Shown here one piece after another: positions 47,254 to 57,023 of a stretch of 64,000 bases of DNA (position 1 is the stretch's first letter; each line of letters begins with the position of its first letter). Under the pieces are notes generated by a model. The model saw only the letters and a list, made by a program, of their open reading frames with translations. It ran no database searches and had not been told where the DNA came from. Source of the DNA: Plasmopara viticola (Eukaryota > Oomycota > Peronosporomycetes > Peronosporales > Peronosporaceae). The position numbers and the translations under genes are program-made. The DNA lies in assembly GCA_001695595.3 (NCBI GenBank), contig MBPM02000044.1, positions 577,728 through 641,727 of the forward strand, read 5' to 3'.

Positions 47254-48972
47254 TCAATCGCAATGCCAGCGGGACCACATCGACTCAAACCAATACGCAT
47301 CATGGGCAACTCGAAGAGGCTTCCCAGACTCCGCTCCTGGTGGCCACGCTATCTCAGTGTTCATAAATGGCGGGTAAGTGTCAGCGCCATCTTTTCCAGA
47401 CCAATCGAAATCAACCAGTGCGACTCGATGCTTGACAGGATTCCACATCACATTGTTCTCTCGAAGATCTCCATGGACGAACGAAGCAGCTGCCAAAACC
47501 CTCTTTATTTCGAGCAGTTGGTGATGAACCATCGTATCATAACCTTTTGCTCGCGAAAGCGGTATCAACGGAAGTCTTTCCATGACGATGAAAACCCAAC
47601 CATTGGGCAAGGATTCACAGCAGATCAGCGCTGGAGCAAACCCTGCACTCGAACAATACTGATGGACTTCCACACCATATCGCTTGGCAAACTTGACAAT
47701 AACTTCATTTCCATCTTGAGCTTTCGCGACAAAAACGTACCGCTGCACAGCTTCAACATATTGCAGCGAGATAGTTACCCCATTAACTTCGGCAGAATCT
47801 TTGTAAGGGAAACTCAATCGATCGAGATCGATTGCATACTGACATCGCGCGAGATTACGACGGTTGGCAACGAGCTGCTGGCATTCCTCGGTGAGTTCCC
47901 TTAGTGCAGCTTTTAGAGACGCACACGCACGAGTCAGTGACACCATTAACCACTCGTTGTCGAAGAAAAGAAGCGGAAAGCTCAAGACTAGAGGCTCGCA
48001 AATCGCATTTTCGTCGTCCGTGTTCACAATTCCAAACACGCTCATGAGTGGTCCACAGATATCCACCAAAAAACATGGGAACTGGCGGTCGATCTGGTCT
48101 GGCAAGTTCTTGATGTAGTAAGCAACGTTTTGCATTGTCGGATCTCCACCACCATCTCCTTTCTGGAGTTTGCATTCCAAGTTCAACAGCAGCGTTTCTC
48201 CGTAGCGATACGAACCATCTGATACTGATCCATTGACCGTCACAGGCGTGATCGTCGAAGCTGGAAAATCAGCAAGCAGATAGTCTTTCAGCAATTCCCG
48301 TGCCTTTTCGGCAAGGGCTGCTTCGCTCTCGTAAGGAGTGGACATGCCGTGGCAAAGGTTTCTCACAAACTCACAATCTTCGTTACCAAACTCGATCTGC
48401 TTGCAATTCTCCTCAAACCGCGCGAACGTTTTGTTCAACAGCACAAGTGGAATCGGCGTCTCGTCGACTGAACGTTCGATGCGATGACACTCAATCTGAC
48501 CATCGAGTTTTTTCAGCCATTTCACCCAGCTACCGCCTCCCTTGCACTTTGCAAAAGAAGACGGCGTGATTAATTCCCTCACTTGAGCGAGTTTTCTTTT
48601 CTTGACAACAGCGCCAACCACAGTAGTGGCAAACGATTGCGGAGGAAGCACCACCAACACGTGGATTTCCCCTCGTTTTGGTTGAAATTCCTCGCCGTAG
48701 TAATCCACAATCCAGTTTAACTCGTCCATGTGTGCAAACCCTTCCGGGTGTCCATTCTCATCGAGCGTCAAAGCTTCTGCGCCGCTTCTATCGAGCCATG
48801 TATTGTCGCCCTTCCTGGCGAGGAACAATTGCAGCTCATCTGCATCGCACTTGATCTTGTTCGGTTTCTTCTTCTGATCGCGTTTCAAGTGGTCCACAGA
48901 CTTGCTCGCATCGATGTCGATGGAGAACGCGTTCCCCTTCACACCGACGAGCGCGCAATACAGCGTCACCAT
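47254..48972 (-). CDS. Crinkler (CRN) effector: ubiquitin-like header, REase-fold and kinase domains
   Basis: 572 residues from ATG 48972. The frame extends to another ATG at 49017, but MVTLYCALVGV is where CRN headers normally begin. The header (1-110) has ATLYCALVG-type residues, LFLAR (49-53, usually LFLAK) and ends with HVLVVLPP (104-111). A restriction-nuclease-like region follows with NLECK (264-268). The C-terminal kinase-like domain has VIVKF (Lys about 427), HGDLRENN (500-507, catalytic Asp kept) and DFD in place of DFG (521-523). CRNs are oomycete proteins delivered into host cells, many acting in the nucleus. The frame is fully open and more GC-rich than the decayed element genes on both sides, so it is probably under selection or recently acquired. 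No classical signal peptide is seen, which is common in CRNs. Confidence 0.88.
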   Translation of the reverse strand: MVTLYCALVGVKGNAFSIDIDASKSVDHLKRDQKKKPNKIKCDADELQLFLARKGDNTWLDRSGAEALTLDENGHPEGFAHMDELNWIVDYYGEEFQPKRGEIHVLVVLPPQSFATTVVGAVVKKRKLAQVRELITPSSFAKCKGGGSWVKWLKKLDGQIECHRIERSVDETPIPLVLLNKTFARFEENCKQIEFGNEDCEFVRNLCHGMSTPYESEAALAEKARELLKDYLLADFPASTITPVTVNGSVSDGSYRYGETLLLNLECKLQKGDGGGDPTMQNVAYYIKNLPDQIDRQFPCFLVDICGPLMSVFGIVNTDDENAICEPLVLSFPLLFFDNEWLMVSLTRACASLKAALRELTEECQQLVANRRNLARCQYAIDLDRLSFPYKDSAEVNGVTISLQYVEAVQRYVFVAKAQDGNEVIVKFAKRYGVEVHQYCSSAGFAPALICCESLPNGWVFIVMERLPLIPLSRAKGYDTMVHHQLLEIKRVLAAASFVHGDLRENNVMWNPVKHRVALVDFDWSGKDGADTYPPFMNTEIAWPPGAESGKPLRVAHDAYWFESMWSRWHCD

Positions 48973-49124
48973 GTTTCCAATTGCTTTCTGTGAGTGAGGG
49001 ACGTTCACTCTATCCATATTTCAGCCAATCAAATGATATAACCCACTGTTGGTTTTTTGACATCACCCAACTGGGTGATTGAACAACTGCAGATACAAAT
49101 ATATTTATGTAATATCCATGCTCT

Positions 49125-49373
49125 TTGTGTCTATATAAATATCTATCCGATACCGATAATACTGGTTATGTTGAAGATGTTAAGCTTCATGAACCTATAG
49201 ATACCGATAGTACCGATGATACCGATAATATTGATTTTGAAGATATTAGACTAAATTGTTCAAAAATAAATAAGCATACAGGATCAGACATAATAAAAAT
49301 TTGCGAAGAAATTGACTTGATTTGTGCAAGTATCTATCAGTGTCAGAATATCAACTATAAATACACTAACTAG
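49125..49373 (+). CDS. Doubtful Asp-rich small open frame
   Basis: 82 codons from ATG with a run of D-T-D repeats produced by the repeated word TACCGATA. It overlaps the 3' end of the next gene by 8 bp on the opposite strand. It is AT-rich like the element. It may be chance coding through a short tandem repeat. Confidence 0.25.
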   Translation: MCLYKYLSDTDNTGYVEDVKLHEPIDTDSTDDTDNIDFEDIRLNCSKINKHTGSDIIKICEEIDLICASIYQCQNINYKYTN

Positions 49374-49755
49374 GAAAAACGCGTATTTTGTCGTATCCAT
49401 CGTAATATTTAAACACAACTCCATCGACTTTGTCGTTTCGGATGTTCTCAATGATTGCTTTACGCAACATACGTTTATGTCCAGTATCAATGCACCATTG
49501 TTTGTATCTGACATTCAGTATCGTTAATGGAATTTCGAGATATTCTCCTTTACTAACAAATCCATCCTTGAGTAGGGTTTCTCTATCTTTTGTGAAAATT
49601 TCCTCTTTGAAATATTTTGAAATGGATGATTCAACTTTTTTTTGAGCTAGTTCGGAGCGCAAAAACTCCAATTCTTTCATTATCAAATCGATTCTATTAT
49701 CTTTTGGAGTAACCTCGTCAACTCCTGTTCCTCTATAACGTCTGATTCTATTCAT
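49366..49755 (-). CDS. Polinton-region protein, coiled coil plus possible winged helix
   Basis: 129 residues, intact from ATG. The N-terminal third is charged and helical (LIMKELEFLRSELAQKKVESS). The C-terminal half (ITLNVRYKQWC-like segment, LRKAIIENIRNDKV) recalls the winged-helix tail of phage and virus primase-helicases, where a W-C pair precedes a small DNA-binding fold. That is a weak pattern match. It starts 9 bp after the protease gene ends on the same strand, a spacing typical of compact viral-type gene blocks. Function unknown. Confidence 0.5.
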   Translation of the reverse strand: MNRIRRYRGTGVDEVTPKDNRIDLIMKELEFLRSELAQKKVESSISKYFKEEIFTKDRETLLKDGFVSKGEYLEIPLTILNVRYKQWCIDTGHKRMLRKAIIENIRNDKVDGVVFKYYDGYDKIRVFPS

Positions 49756-49764
49756 GATGGTATA

Positions 49765-50106
49765 TTAAGATAATGAAACTTCTGTATTTAAATCGTAAAA
49801 TTTTTTGAGTAAATCAGGTCGATTGTGTTGTTTACTATAAAGGTACAGCATACTCCATAAACCGCAATAATTATCATAGCTCCCTTGGTACTGTTTGTCA
49901 TTATATTTCGTAGCGCCAAGAATTCTCGGTGGCCCAATACCCATCGAATCAAAGTATTCATTGTTGCACATACAAACCCAATGTCCAACTTCTGGATTCA
50001 ATCGGAGTAATATAATGTACTTTCCATCACCTGGTGGAGCTCTAATGTTTCTGAAATCTAGTATGTTGTCGATTTGAACATTCAGCTGAATCGCAAGTTG
50101 TTGTAT
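49765..50106 (-). pseudogene. Adenain/Ulp1-type cysteine protease of Polinton, 5' truncated
   Basis: Polinton proteases resemble the adenovirus maturation protease and process capsid proteins. The open frame from 50106 contains EVGHWVCM (catalytic His and following Trp), YFDSMG (acidic residue), and YQGSYDNYCGLWSMLYLY (Gln then nucleophile Cys), in the expected order and spacing. The frame begins after an in-frame TGA at 50109-50107 and has no ATG near its N-terminus. Other families of this fold have 30-60 more N-terminal residues, so the 5' part is lost or frameshifted. The catalytic residues are kept. Confidence 0.72.
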
Positions 50107-50272
50107 TCATTGGCAGTAGATTCACCGAGATTATTTAATCTCAAAATCATTATCTGATGCTTATATATATAGCTATTCATAATAAAGGCACCAAGGAAAA
50201 ATGAAAATCAGAATAACAATGTCTTCGTATATTCTGACAAATGTTGTTTCAGAACAAAAAATAATAATATCT

Positions 50273-50475
50273 TTACTGTTGGATAGCGGCTTCGTTGAGT
50301 TGTTTCTTAGCTCGATATCTCTCTTTCCTCATCTCGCTACGCCCCTAATTATATCATTTTTGCTTTTGTAGAATGCGCTCCTTGTCCTTTTGATAGTATC
50401 GCTTCTTGGCGGCAATAATAGATTCTTTATGGCGCTCATAATATTCTTTTGTGTACACCGTTTTATCTCTTGTTA
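50273..50475 (-). pseudogene. Basic small protein remnant with YY-x(2)-N-type repeats
   Basis: Minus-strand frame with EYYERHKESIIAAKKRYYQ and KDKERILQKQK, the Lys-rich Y-Y repeat common in small proteins of large DNA viruses and mobile elements. A stop follows, then a second short frame from ATG 50332. Limits are approximate and no function is assigned. Confidence 0.3.
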
Positions 50476-50524
50476 TATATCTTAAAAAGAAATTGTCTCA
50501 GAATAACTCAAAAAAATATCTAAT

Positions 50525-50911
50525 TTAAACCTTACATTGAAGGCTTTTATAATTATCATACAATAGCTTTACCTTGGAATTGTAAATGCCTATATATGTA
50601 AGCCATCTGACATAGTATTGTGGGACATCTTTGATTTTATGGTCGCGAAATTTCTTTCCGAATCCAAATATTTTCTCACCATTATGCTTAGTTTGCTTTA
50701 TACGCTCTAATCTTTTCTGTTCTGCATACTCCACAAGACAAGGATCGCATGTAATTCCAACCCTTTTAGTTTTTGATCTCAAATGACAGCTGATACAAGT
50801 ATAATAGGATACGTCATGCCCACATATTTCACAACAAGGGGTATCAACCATTTTATAACAACAGGGTCCCGTAGTAGTGCAATGCACTCTGTCGCAAGAG
50901 ACATATTGCAC
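50525..50911 (-). pseudogene. Cys-rich zinc-binding protein with ExoX-C-type module
   Basis: 128 open codons from a non-ATG start. In the same frame upstream there is a TAA (near 50923) preceded by more Cys pairs (YRSCDCTGE), so the gene is probably interrupted. The N-terminal half has several CxxC and CxxxxC pairs (CCEICG, CISC, CDPC), likely zinc ribbons. The C-terminal half has FGFGKKFRDHKIKDV then YYVRWLTYIG, the same ExoX-C-type module found in the gene at 46599-46913. Confidence 0.55.
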
Positions 50912-51852
50912 TTTTGGTTTTTAAGTGGTATTAGTTTCTCCGGTACAATCACAACTTCTATAATCATAACCCTGATCATCTTTACGATCCTGAAATGACC
51001 ACTCATTGTCTTTAATAAGTTTTGATTTCTTGTTATATGTATATTGTATAGAAAGATAATTTAAGATAACTTAGATTTGCATTTATTGTAACTTTCTGAT
51101 TTTCTTACAGGGTACCTACCCCCTTGCTGTTTATTCGAAAAAGTGCTCAGGGCCTTATAAGTGTTATAGACGCTTCTGGGTAGTAGGTGTACTTTTCTTA
51201 CATGTGGAGGTGAAGATGACGTTTTCGGTGAAAGGGGTTTCTTGTGAGGTTTTTCTATTTGTCTCAGGGGTATAAAAGAGCTGGAGGTTGTGGTACAGAG
51301 GGGGTGAAAAAAGAGGGGCAAATAGGCACTATATGTTACTACTCAAAAATCGTTATGTTGCTTTTCAAATTCTCAAAAAAAGAACCTTGATGCTCTAGTT
51401 AGTGTCAATGATCGAGGGGACTCTGCTTGGTATTCCAGTACTTAAGTAAAAGCTCATTTATGTCAAACTAATATTTCAAGCTGCTTCTTAGATCTGTCGC
51501 GATCGTTATCAAATCATCTGCGTTCAGGGTGTATTGCATTGCGAATGTTCTATATCCGACAGAACATTAAAATTCAATGGTGCCAATCATTGATCATTTA
51601 TATAGCTTAAGGATACCCTTGATGCTTTTGAGTAATACTAATGATACTCTCAGGGCGTCTGATAGGTTTGATTGAAGGCTCTGTGTGGTTGTGTGTTTTA
51701 GTGTTTTCTACCCATCAATACCATAGGATGGGGCTTGTCAAATTTAGATTTTTTATTTTTTTTCTGTTCCTAATAGTGTACGGATGGGGGCCAATAAGTG
51801 TGTTTAGAGAGTGGTTAGGTTTGGGTGAGTATATTTATAAAAACTATCTAAA
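50912..51852. other. AT-rich gap, no supported gene
   Basis: 940 bp between the Cys-rich remnant and the PolB start. Short frames on both strands (for example 51061-51321 minus, 51641-51880 plus) show no recognisable family. Confidence 0.4.
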
Positions 51853-54800
51853 ATGTTGCATCACGAAATTGATGCTCTGAAAACTAAATATCCAGGTGGA
51901 AAAATGGGGTGGATCTTACAGAGTCAGAATTCAAAATAAATGTGGACGCTATACTTATGTTTCCAAACCTAACAAAGCTACTAAAGGATCTATTGTTAAG
52001 GAATACAAGAAAAAATTTCCAAAACAAACCACCAGTGGTTATCGTATGGAGCTTCTAAACCGTCACTTACAAAAACCAGGACCTGGAAATAAGTTTATTT
52101 TAAAAAGCGCTACGAAACTCATTTCTTTTACAATGACACTCAGCAATCTGTTATTGACAAAATTAAAGCATTGCTTTATCAATGACTAAGGCGTTCAAAG
52201 CAAACGTCTTTCTTGATTATGATTAGTCAATCGACATACTGAAGAGGAGATACATTTAAACGTAGGCTTCAATACCAATGTATTAAAAAAACCCGTATAC
52301 ATTAATTCTAATCCTGATATAAATGATCGTTTGATTGACTATTTCAATCAAGGGGATTTACTTTTTAAAATGTCATATCCCAGTTCATCGATGGATGGTA
52401 AGAAAGATCACGGGGTTTCAAATGAAGCTATACAATCATTCTCATACTTGGGGCTGAAATTGAATTCCCACAACAAATTAAAGATAATCAATATATTGTT
52501 TCTGCTTTTGGAGATGCTGAAAACAAATGCGTTTTCTATTGCGTGGCTTTCTACCTGAAGTCTCTTGATGCGACGAAAAGAGTTCGCGCAGAAAAAAAAC
52601 AGAAGTCAAAGGCCTTTTAAGAGAGTATTGTGATTTTAAGCACGAGGACTTTACTTTGAAAAAGCGTAGAGAAACAGATCCAATCGATTGAATGGAAATT
52701 GATCAACTAAAGCAATATTTCAAGATCAGTATTAGTGTGTTCGAATGGGATAAGGGAACCAAACGACTATTATCGATTCGTAATTCAAAGACCACTTTTC
52801 GAGAAGATAATAAGAAGTCGATAACCTATATGCAGAACGGACGTGAAATCGACAATAGTCTAGAAACGTTAATATTCTGTCATACAAAGGACATGCTTTG
52901 TTAATCAAAAATATTCGTAAGCTAGATAGTTATTATCCTTGCCCAGTTTGCAATATGATTTTCAAAACTAGTGATACTCTCAAATCCCATAGACTAAATG
53001 TAGATTGTCGTTATGAAACAATTCAATCCTTCTCCAAAAACCCTAAGGTCTCTCAACCTCAGCAAAACACAAAAAAAGTTATTGACACAGAGCAATGTTA
53101 ACGATGTAGATCATTATATTGACCACATTATTTGCTACGATTTTGAATCGATACTGAAAAAGATTTCCAAGAAACATGGAGAATCTACTGAATACACTAA
53201 TCGGCATAAACTAGTTTCAGTATCGATTTGACAGTTTAACTAAGCAAGTAAAATTTATTGCAAACAGAGATTTGAAGCAATTGTTAGTAGATGTCTGAAT
53301 ACCTCAATAAAGTATCGAACAAAATTTCACGCTATCTCTTCAATACATTTGAAAAATTGATTACGGAATATAGAACAAGTATGATGCTTTTACAGCAAAA
53401 GGTAAGGAAGAAATAGCTAAGCAACTCGTAGATAAAAGGGATTATGGGGAGGATTGTGATAGTATTGGTGAGTTTTATCATAATTTTAATGACGAAATAT
53501 TTGCTTATCTCCCTAACAAATGTCTGGCAGAAAGAGAGCTTGCTGACTTATATAAAAACTTATACCAAACACCATTACTTGGATTCAATTCTGGTCGCTA
53601 TAATCTAAACGTTGTCAAGAATGAATTGTTTTCACTAATCAAGCCAAAGATGGCTATCAAAAACCCAAACTATATGTGCATCACAACGAATGAGTTGAAG
53701 ATGTTTGACTTCAAAAACTATCTTCCACCTGACACTTCGTTTGATAAATATGTAAAAACTTATTTAGGGGGTTGCAAGTGTGCTATTTAAAACGAATGTA
53801 CTTGTCAGCTTGCTTAAGGCTTCTTTCCATTTGAGTATCTCGATAGCTATGATATTCTATCTCAAAAAGGACTTACCACTAATTGAAGCGTTTAACATTG
53901 AATTTAGACAAACGGTTATGGACAAAACGAAATATGAGCGAATGCAATGTGTTTGGAATCATTATTAAGTGAAGACAATTATGGATCTCCTCGAATGGTA
54001 CAATAATCTCGATGTTATCCCTTTTGTCGAAGCTGTCGAAGTTCAGCGTGAATTATACAGACAATTTGGATTAGATATACTAATTGATGGTGTATCTCTC
54101 CCATCATTAGCAGAAAAGGTAATGTATCAACTGGCTATGAAAAATATCCAATCAATTTCAAAGCAAAAAGGCAACTCGTCTTACTTCCCAGCGCAACGAT
54201 ACTGTGGCTATAGTATTAAAGACAAGGAAGCTGGTCGTAAAACAAATTTGAGTCTTGCACATCTTAATAAAGAGCTTGAAAAGCAGCAATCCTCATGTTC
54301 AATGTGTAGATATACTTTGAATGAAAAAAGTGTTTCTGCTGACAAAACCAACAACAAGGAAGGTCATATTGATGGTAATATCACTAACACTTGTATTCAG
54401 TGTAATGTATCACGAAAGATTATGTCAATTTTTAGTTTCCGACACATGAAAAAGATTGAATACAATTCTGTCAGATTGGTTTATAAGATTGATGAGGAAT
54501 ACAAAGACGTTTTCCAGAAGATGAAGAATAACATTGCAGGAGGTCCATCCATCATTTTCAAACGATTCGCGAAGCGTAATGAGACATATATCCGGAATGC
54601 AAACAAGCTTTGTAAGAAGGTTATTGGAGACGATGCCAACGCTTTGTATCTTTGGGCTTTAGGTAACGATATGCCTTGCGGTCGCTTAACTACTGTCGAT
54701 ACAAACGATTTAATCATTGATGATATTCAGAGTGATAAATTATTTGGTTTCTAAAAAACGTGATATCGAATCTCCTGATCATCTTAAAGATTACTTTGGT

Positions 54801-55971
54801 GAGATGTGCCCTATTTTCAAAAATGCTGAAATTGATTCAGATGACAAAAACATCATTGGTGAACACATGTATGAATATAACCAGGGTTTGGGTGATTTGA
54901 AGAAAAAAGGTAAAAGCAATAAGTTAATCGGTTCTTATTTTGGTACTAAAATTTTTGTGTACACGATGTTATTGTAGCGATATCTGAAGCATGGGATGAT
55001 TATTACAAATACCACCTCTTTTATTGAGGCTGCTAGATTTCAACCTTTCAAAGAGTTTGAAAAACGAGTTTCAAATGCACGACGAAAAGGTGATCCAGAC
55101 GAGAAAAAGCAACAGAAAGAAAGCAATGATTGGGATTACAAGTAGATTAAAGCAGAGATTATAAAACTTATTGGAAATCCAGCAATTGGATGTAGTGGAA
55201 TGGATAAAAGTGAGCCCAAAGAGGTTGAGTATATTTCCGAAGAATTAAAATTAGATTCCACTATTGAATCAAATCGATTCTATGACCTTATTGAACTAGA
55301 TGGATCTGATGACAAAACTAAAACGTCGTATCAAAATGAACAATCCTATTCATCTAAGTATTGCAATTTATCAGATTGCGAAGCTTCGCATGCTTGAATT
55401 CTACTACGATTGTGTTGATAAATATATTGACCGCTCTGACTTTGAGTATTTAGAAATGAACACGGATAGTGCATATATCGCATTTTCAGATGAACATCCG
55501 TTTGAAAATTTAATTTAACCTGAACAAATAGATCATTTTAATAAGCATACATTTGATTGGTTTCCAAGAACAGACACCAAAGAGCATGCCGCGTTCAATA
55601 AGCGCAAGGCTGGAGTATTTAAAGAGGAGTTCAGATGCAATGCAATGATCTCGCTAGCATCTAAAAAGTACATTTGTTATATACCTGATCAGGTTTGGTC
55701 TAAGAAAGATAATAAAATGGTGACTCCAAAAATCAAGCTATCTGCCAAAGGTATTCAGAAGACTTGAAATGCTGAGTTATTAAAACCGGAGTCATTTGAA
55801 AACATTATCAAATCCAAAATCACTATTAAAGGGAGTATTACTGGCTTTCGTATTGACAGGGAAACAAACTCGGTTATCCCATACAAGACTTTAAAGAATG
55901 CTTGTAGCTATTATTATGATAAACGAAAGGATTTGGATGACGGATTTTCAACGATTTTATTAGATATTTAA
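51853..55971 (+). pseudogene. Protein-primed family B DNA polymerase of Polinton type, broken
   Basis: Replicates the element by protein priming in intact Polintons. Segments in order: N-terminal region from ATG 51853 (KCGRYTYVSKPNKATKGSI); zinc-finger-like CPVCNMIF..H..C (about 52935-53010); exonuclease I DFES (about 53135-53150); exonuclease II GFNSGRYNLN (about 53580-53615, Asp replaced by Asn); palm motif A DDANALYLWALGNDMPCG (about 54625-54680); motif C NTDSAY (about 55460-55480, usual DTDS). The frame ends at TAA 55969-55971. At least eight stops or frameshifts interrupt it, so it is non-functional. Both changed Asp codons (exo II and motif C) point to relaxed selection, although the residues may differ in the family. 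Confidence 0.85.
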
Positions 55972-56751
55972 ACCAATATAGGGTAGATATGGGCCAAATT
56001 ATTAAATAAGTTGTATTATGATCCTACAATTGAATATATTAGTGCCCAGAAACTCTATCAGAAGGCTAAACCATTAAACAGACATACCACTCATAAGATT
56101 GTTCGAGAATGGTTTTTAGATCAACTAGATATTCAACAACATCAGGACCAAAGCAAGAGTACTGACCAATTTGAGATTACTTCTAAAAGTCCCAATAGCT
56201 GGCAGATGGATTTGGCATTCTTTAAGAAAGTACTATATCTCATAGTTATCAATATCAATTCCCGTATTGGTTACGCAAAAGTTTTGTCTAATAAGCGCGC
56301 AACGACTGTATTGAACGCATTATATGATTTTGTGACAGAGCACAAAGTCAAATTATAAATACTGACCATGGTTCAAAGTTTATAAGTAAGTACTTTATAA
56401 ATTATTTCAAGAAGATGGGTATCGAACACTACAACAATGAAGCGGGTGATCACATCTCTATGCGTAAGATAGAGCGATTCAATCGAACACCAAAACAACG
56501 TTTAATAAAAATAAATTCGAAAAAACTAGCACAGACATTACTCATGAACATTGTTCACAACTACAATGGTACCGAGAATAAAGCATTTCACGCAACACCA
56601 AATGAAATGGAAGGACACGTATTGAATCAGAGATAAAGTACAATCGTGGCGTTCCCGATCAATTAATCGATTCATTCAACATAGGCGATAATGTACGATA
56701 TCAACTCCCAACAAGGACATTTCAAAAAGAATCTGCAATATGGAGTATAAC

Positions 56752-56977
56752 TGCTATTAATATGACGCCGCTGTTGATGTGACGACACGTATTGCTCTGG
56801 GATTATGGCAAATACCGGTTGGGTACTGGTGTGATGATGACGTCATTAGATGACGTCACGACGAATCTTCTAGAAGGATCTTGAAGGATAGGCTTAGATG
56901 AAGCACAGGGTAGCGAACAAAGGATCTAAATATACTTACTTTACTTTTTGCCTTCTCCTGCGCACAACAACTCAACA
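56752..56977 (+). repeat. 5' LTR of copia element 2
   Basis: Begins TGCTATTAATATGACG and ends CTCAACA, matching 61127-61353. Followed directly by GGTTAACAGCC, the likely primer-site region. Confidence 0.95.
56838..56858. promoter_or_regulatory. Paired TGACGTCA (CRE-type) palindromes in the LTR
   Basis: Two perfect TGACGTCA octamers at 56838-56845 and 56851-56858, five bases apart. Both are kept in the 3' LTR although the surrounding LTR sequence has diverged. TGACGTCA is the classic bZIP CREB/ATF site, so an LTR enhancer is inferred. Confidence 0.6.
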
Positions 56978-57023
56978 GGTTAACAGCCGCACAAGATTCT
57001 CGCCAAACCTCCCCTCCATCCCA

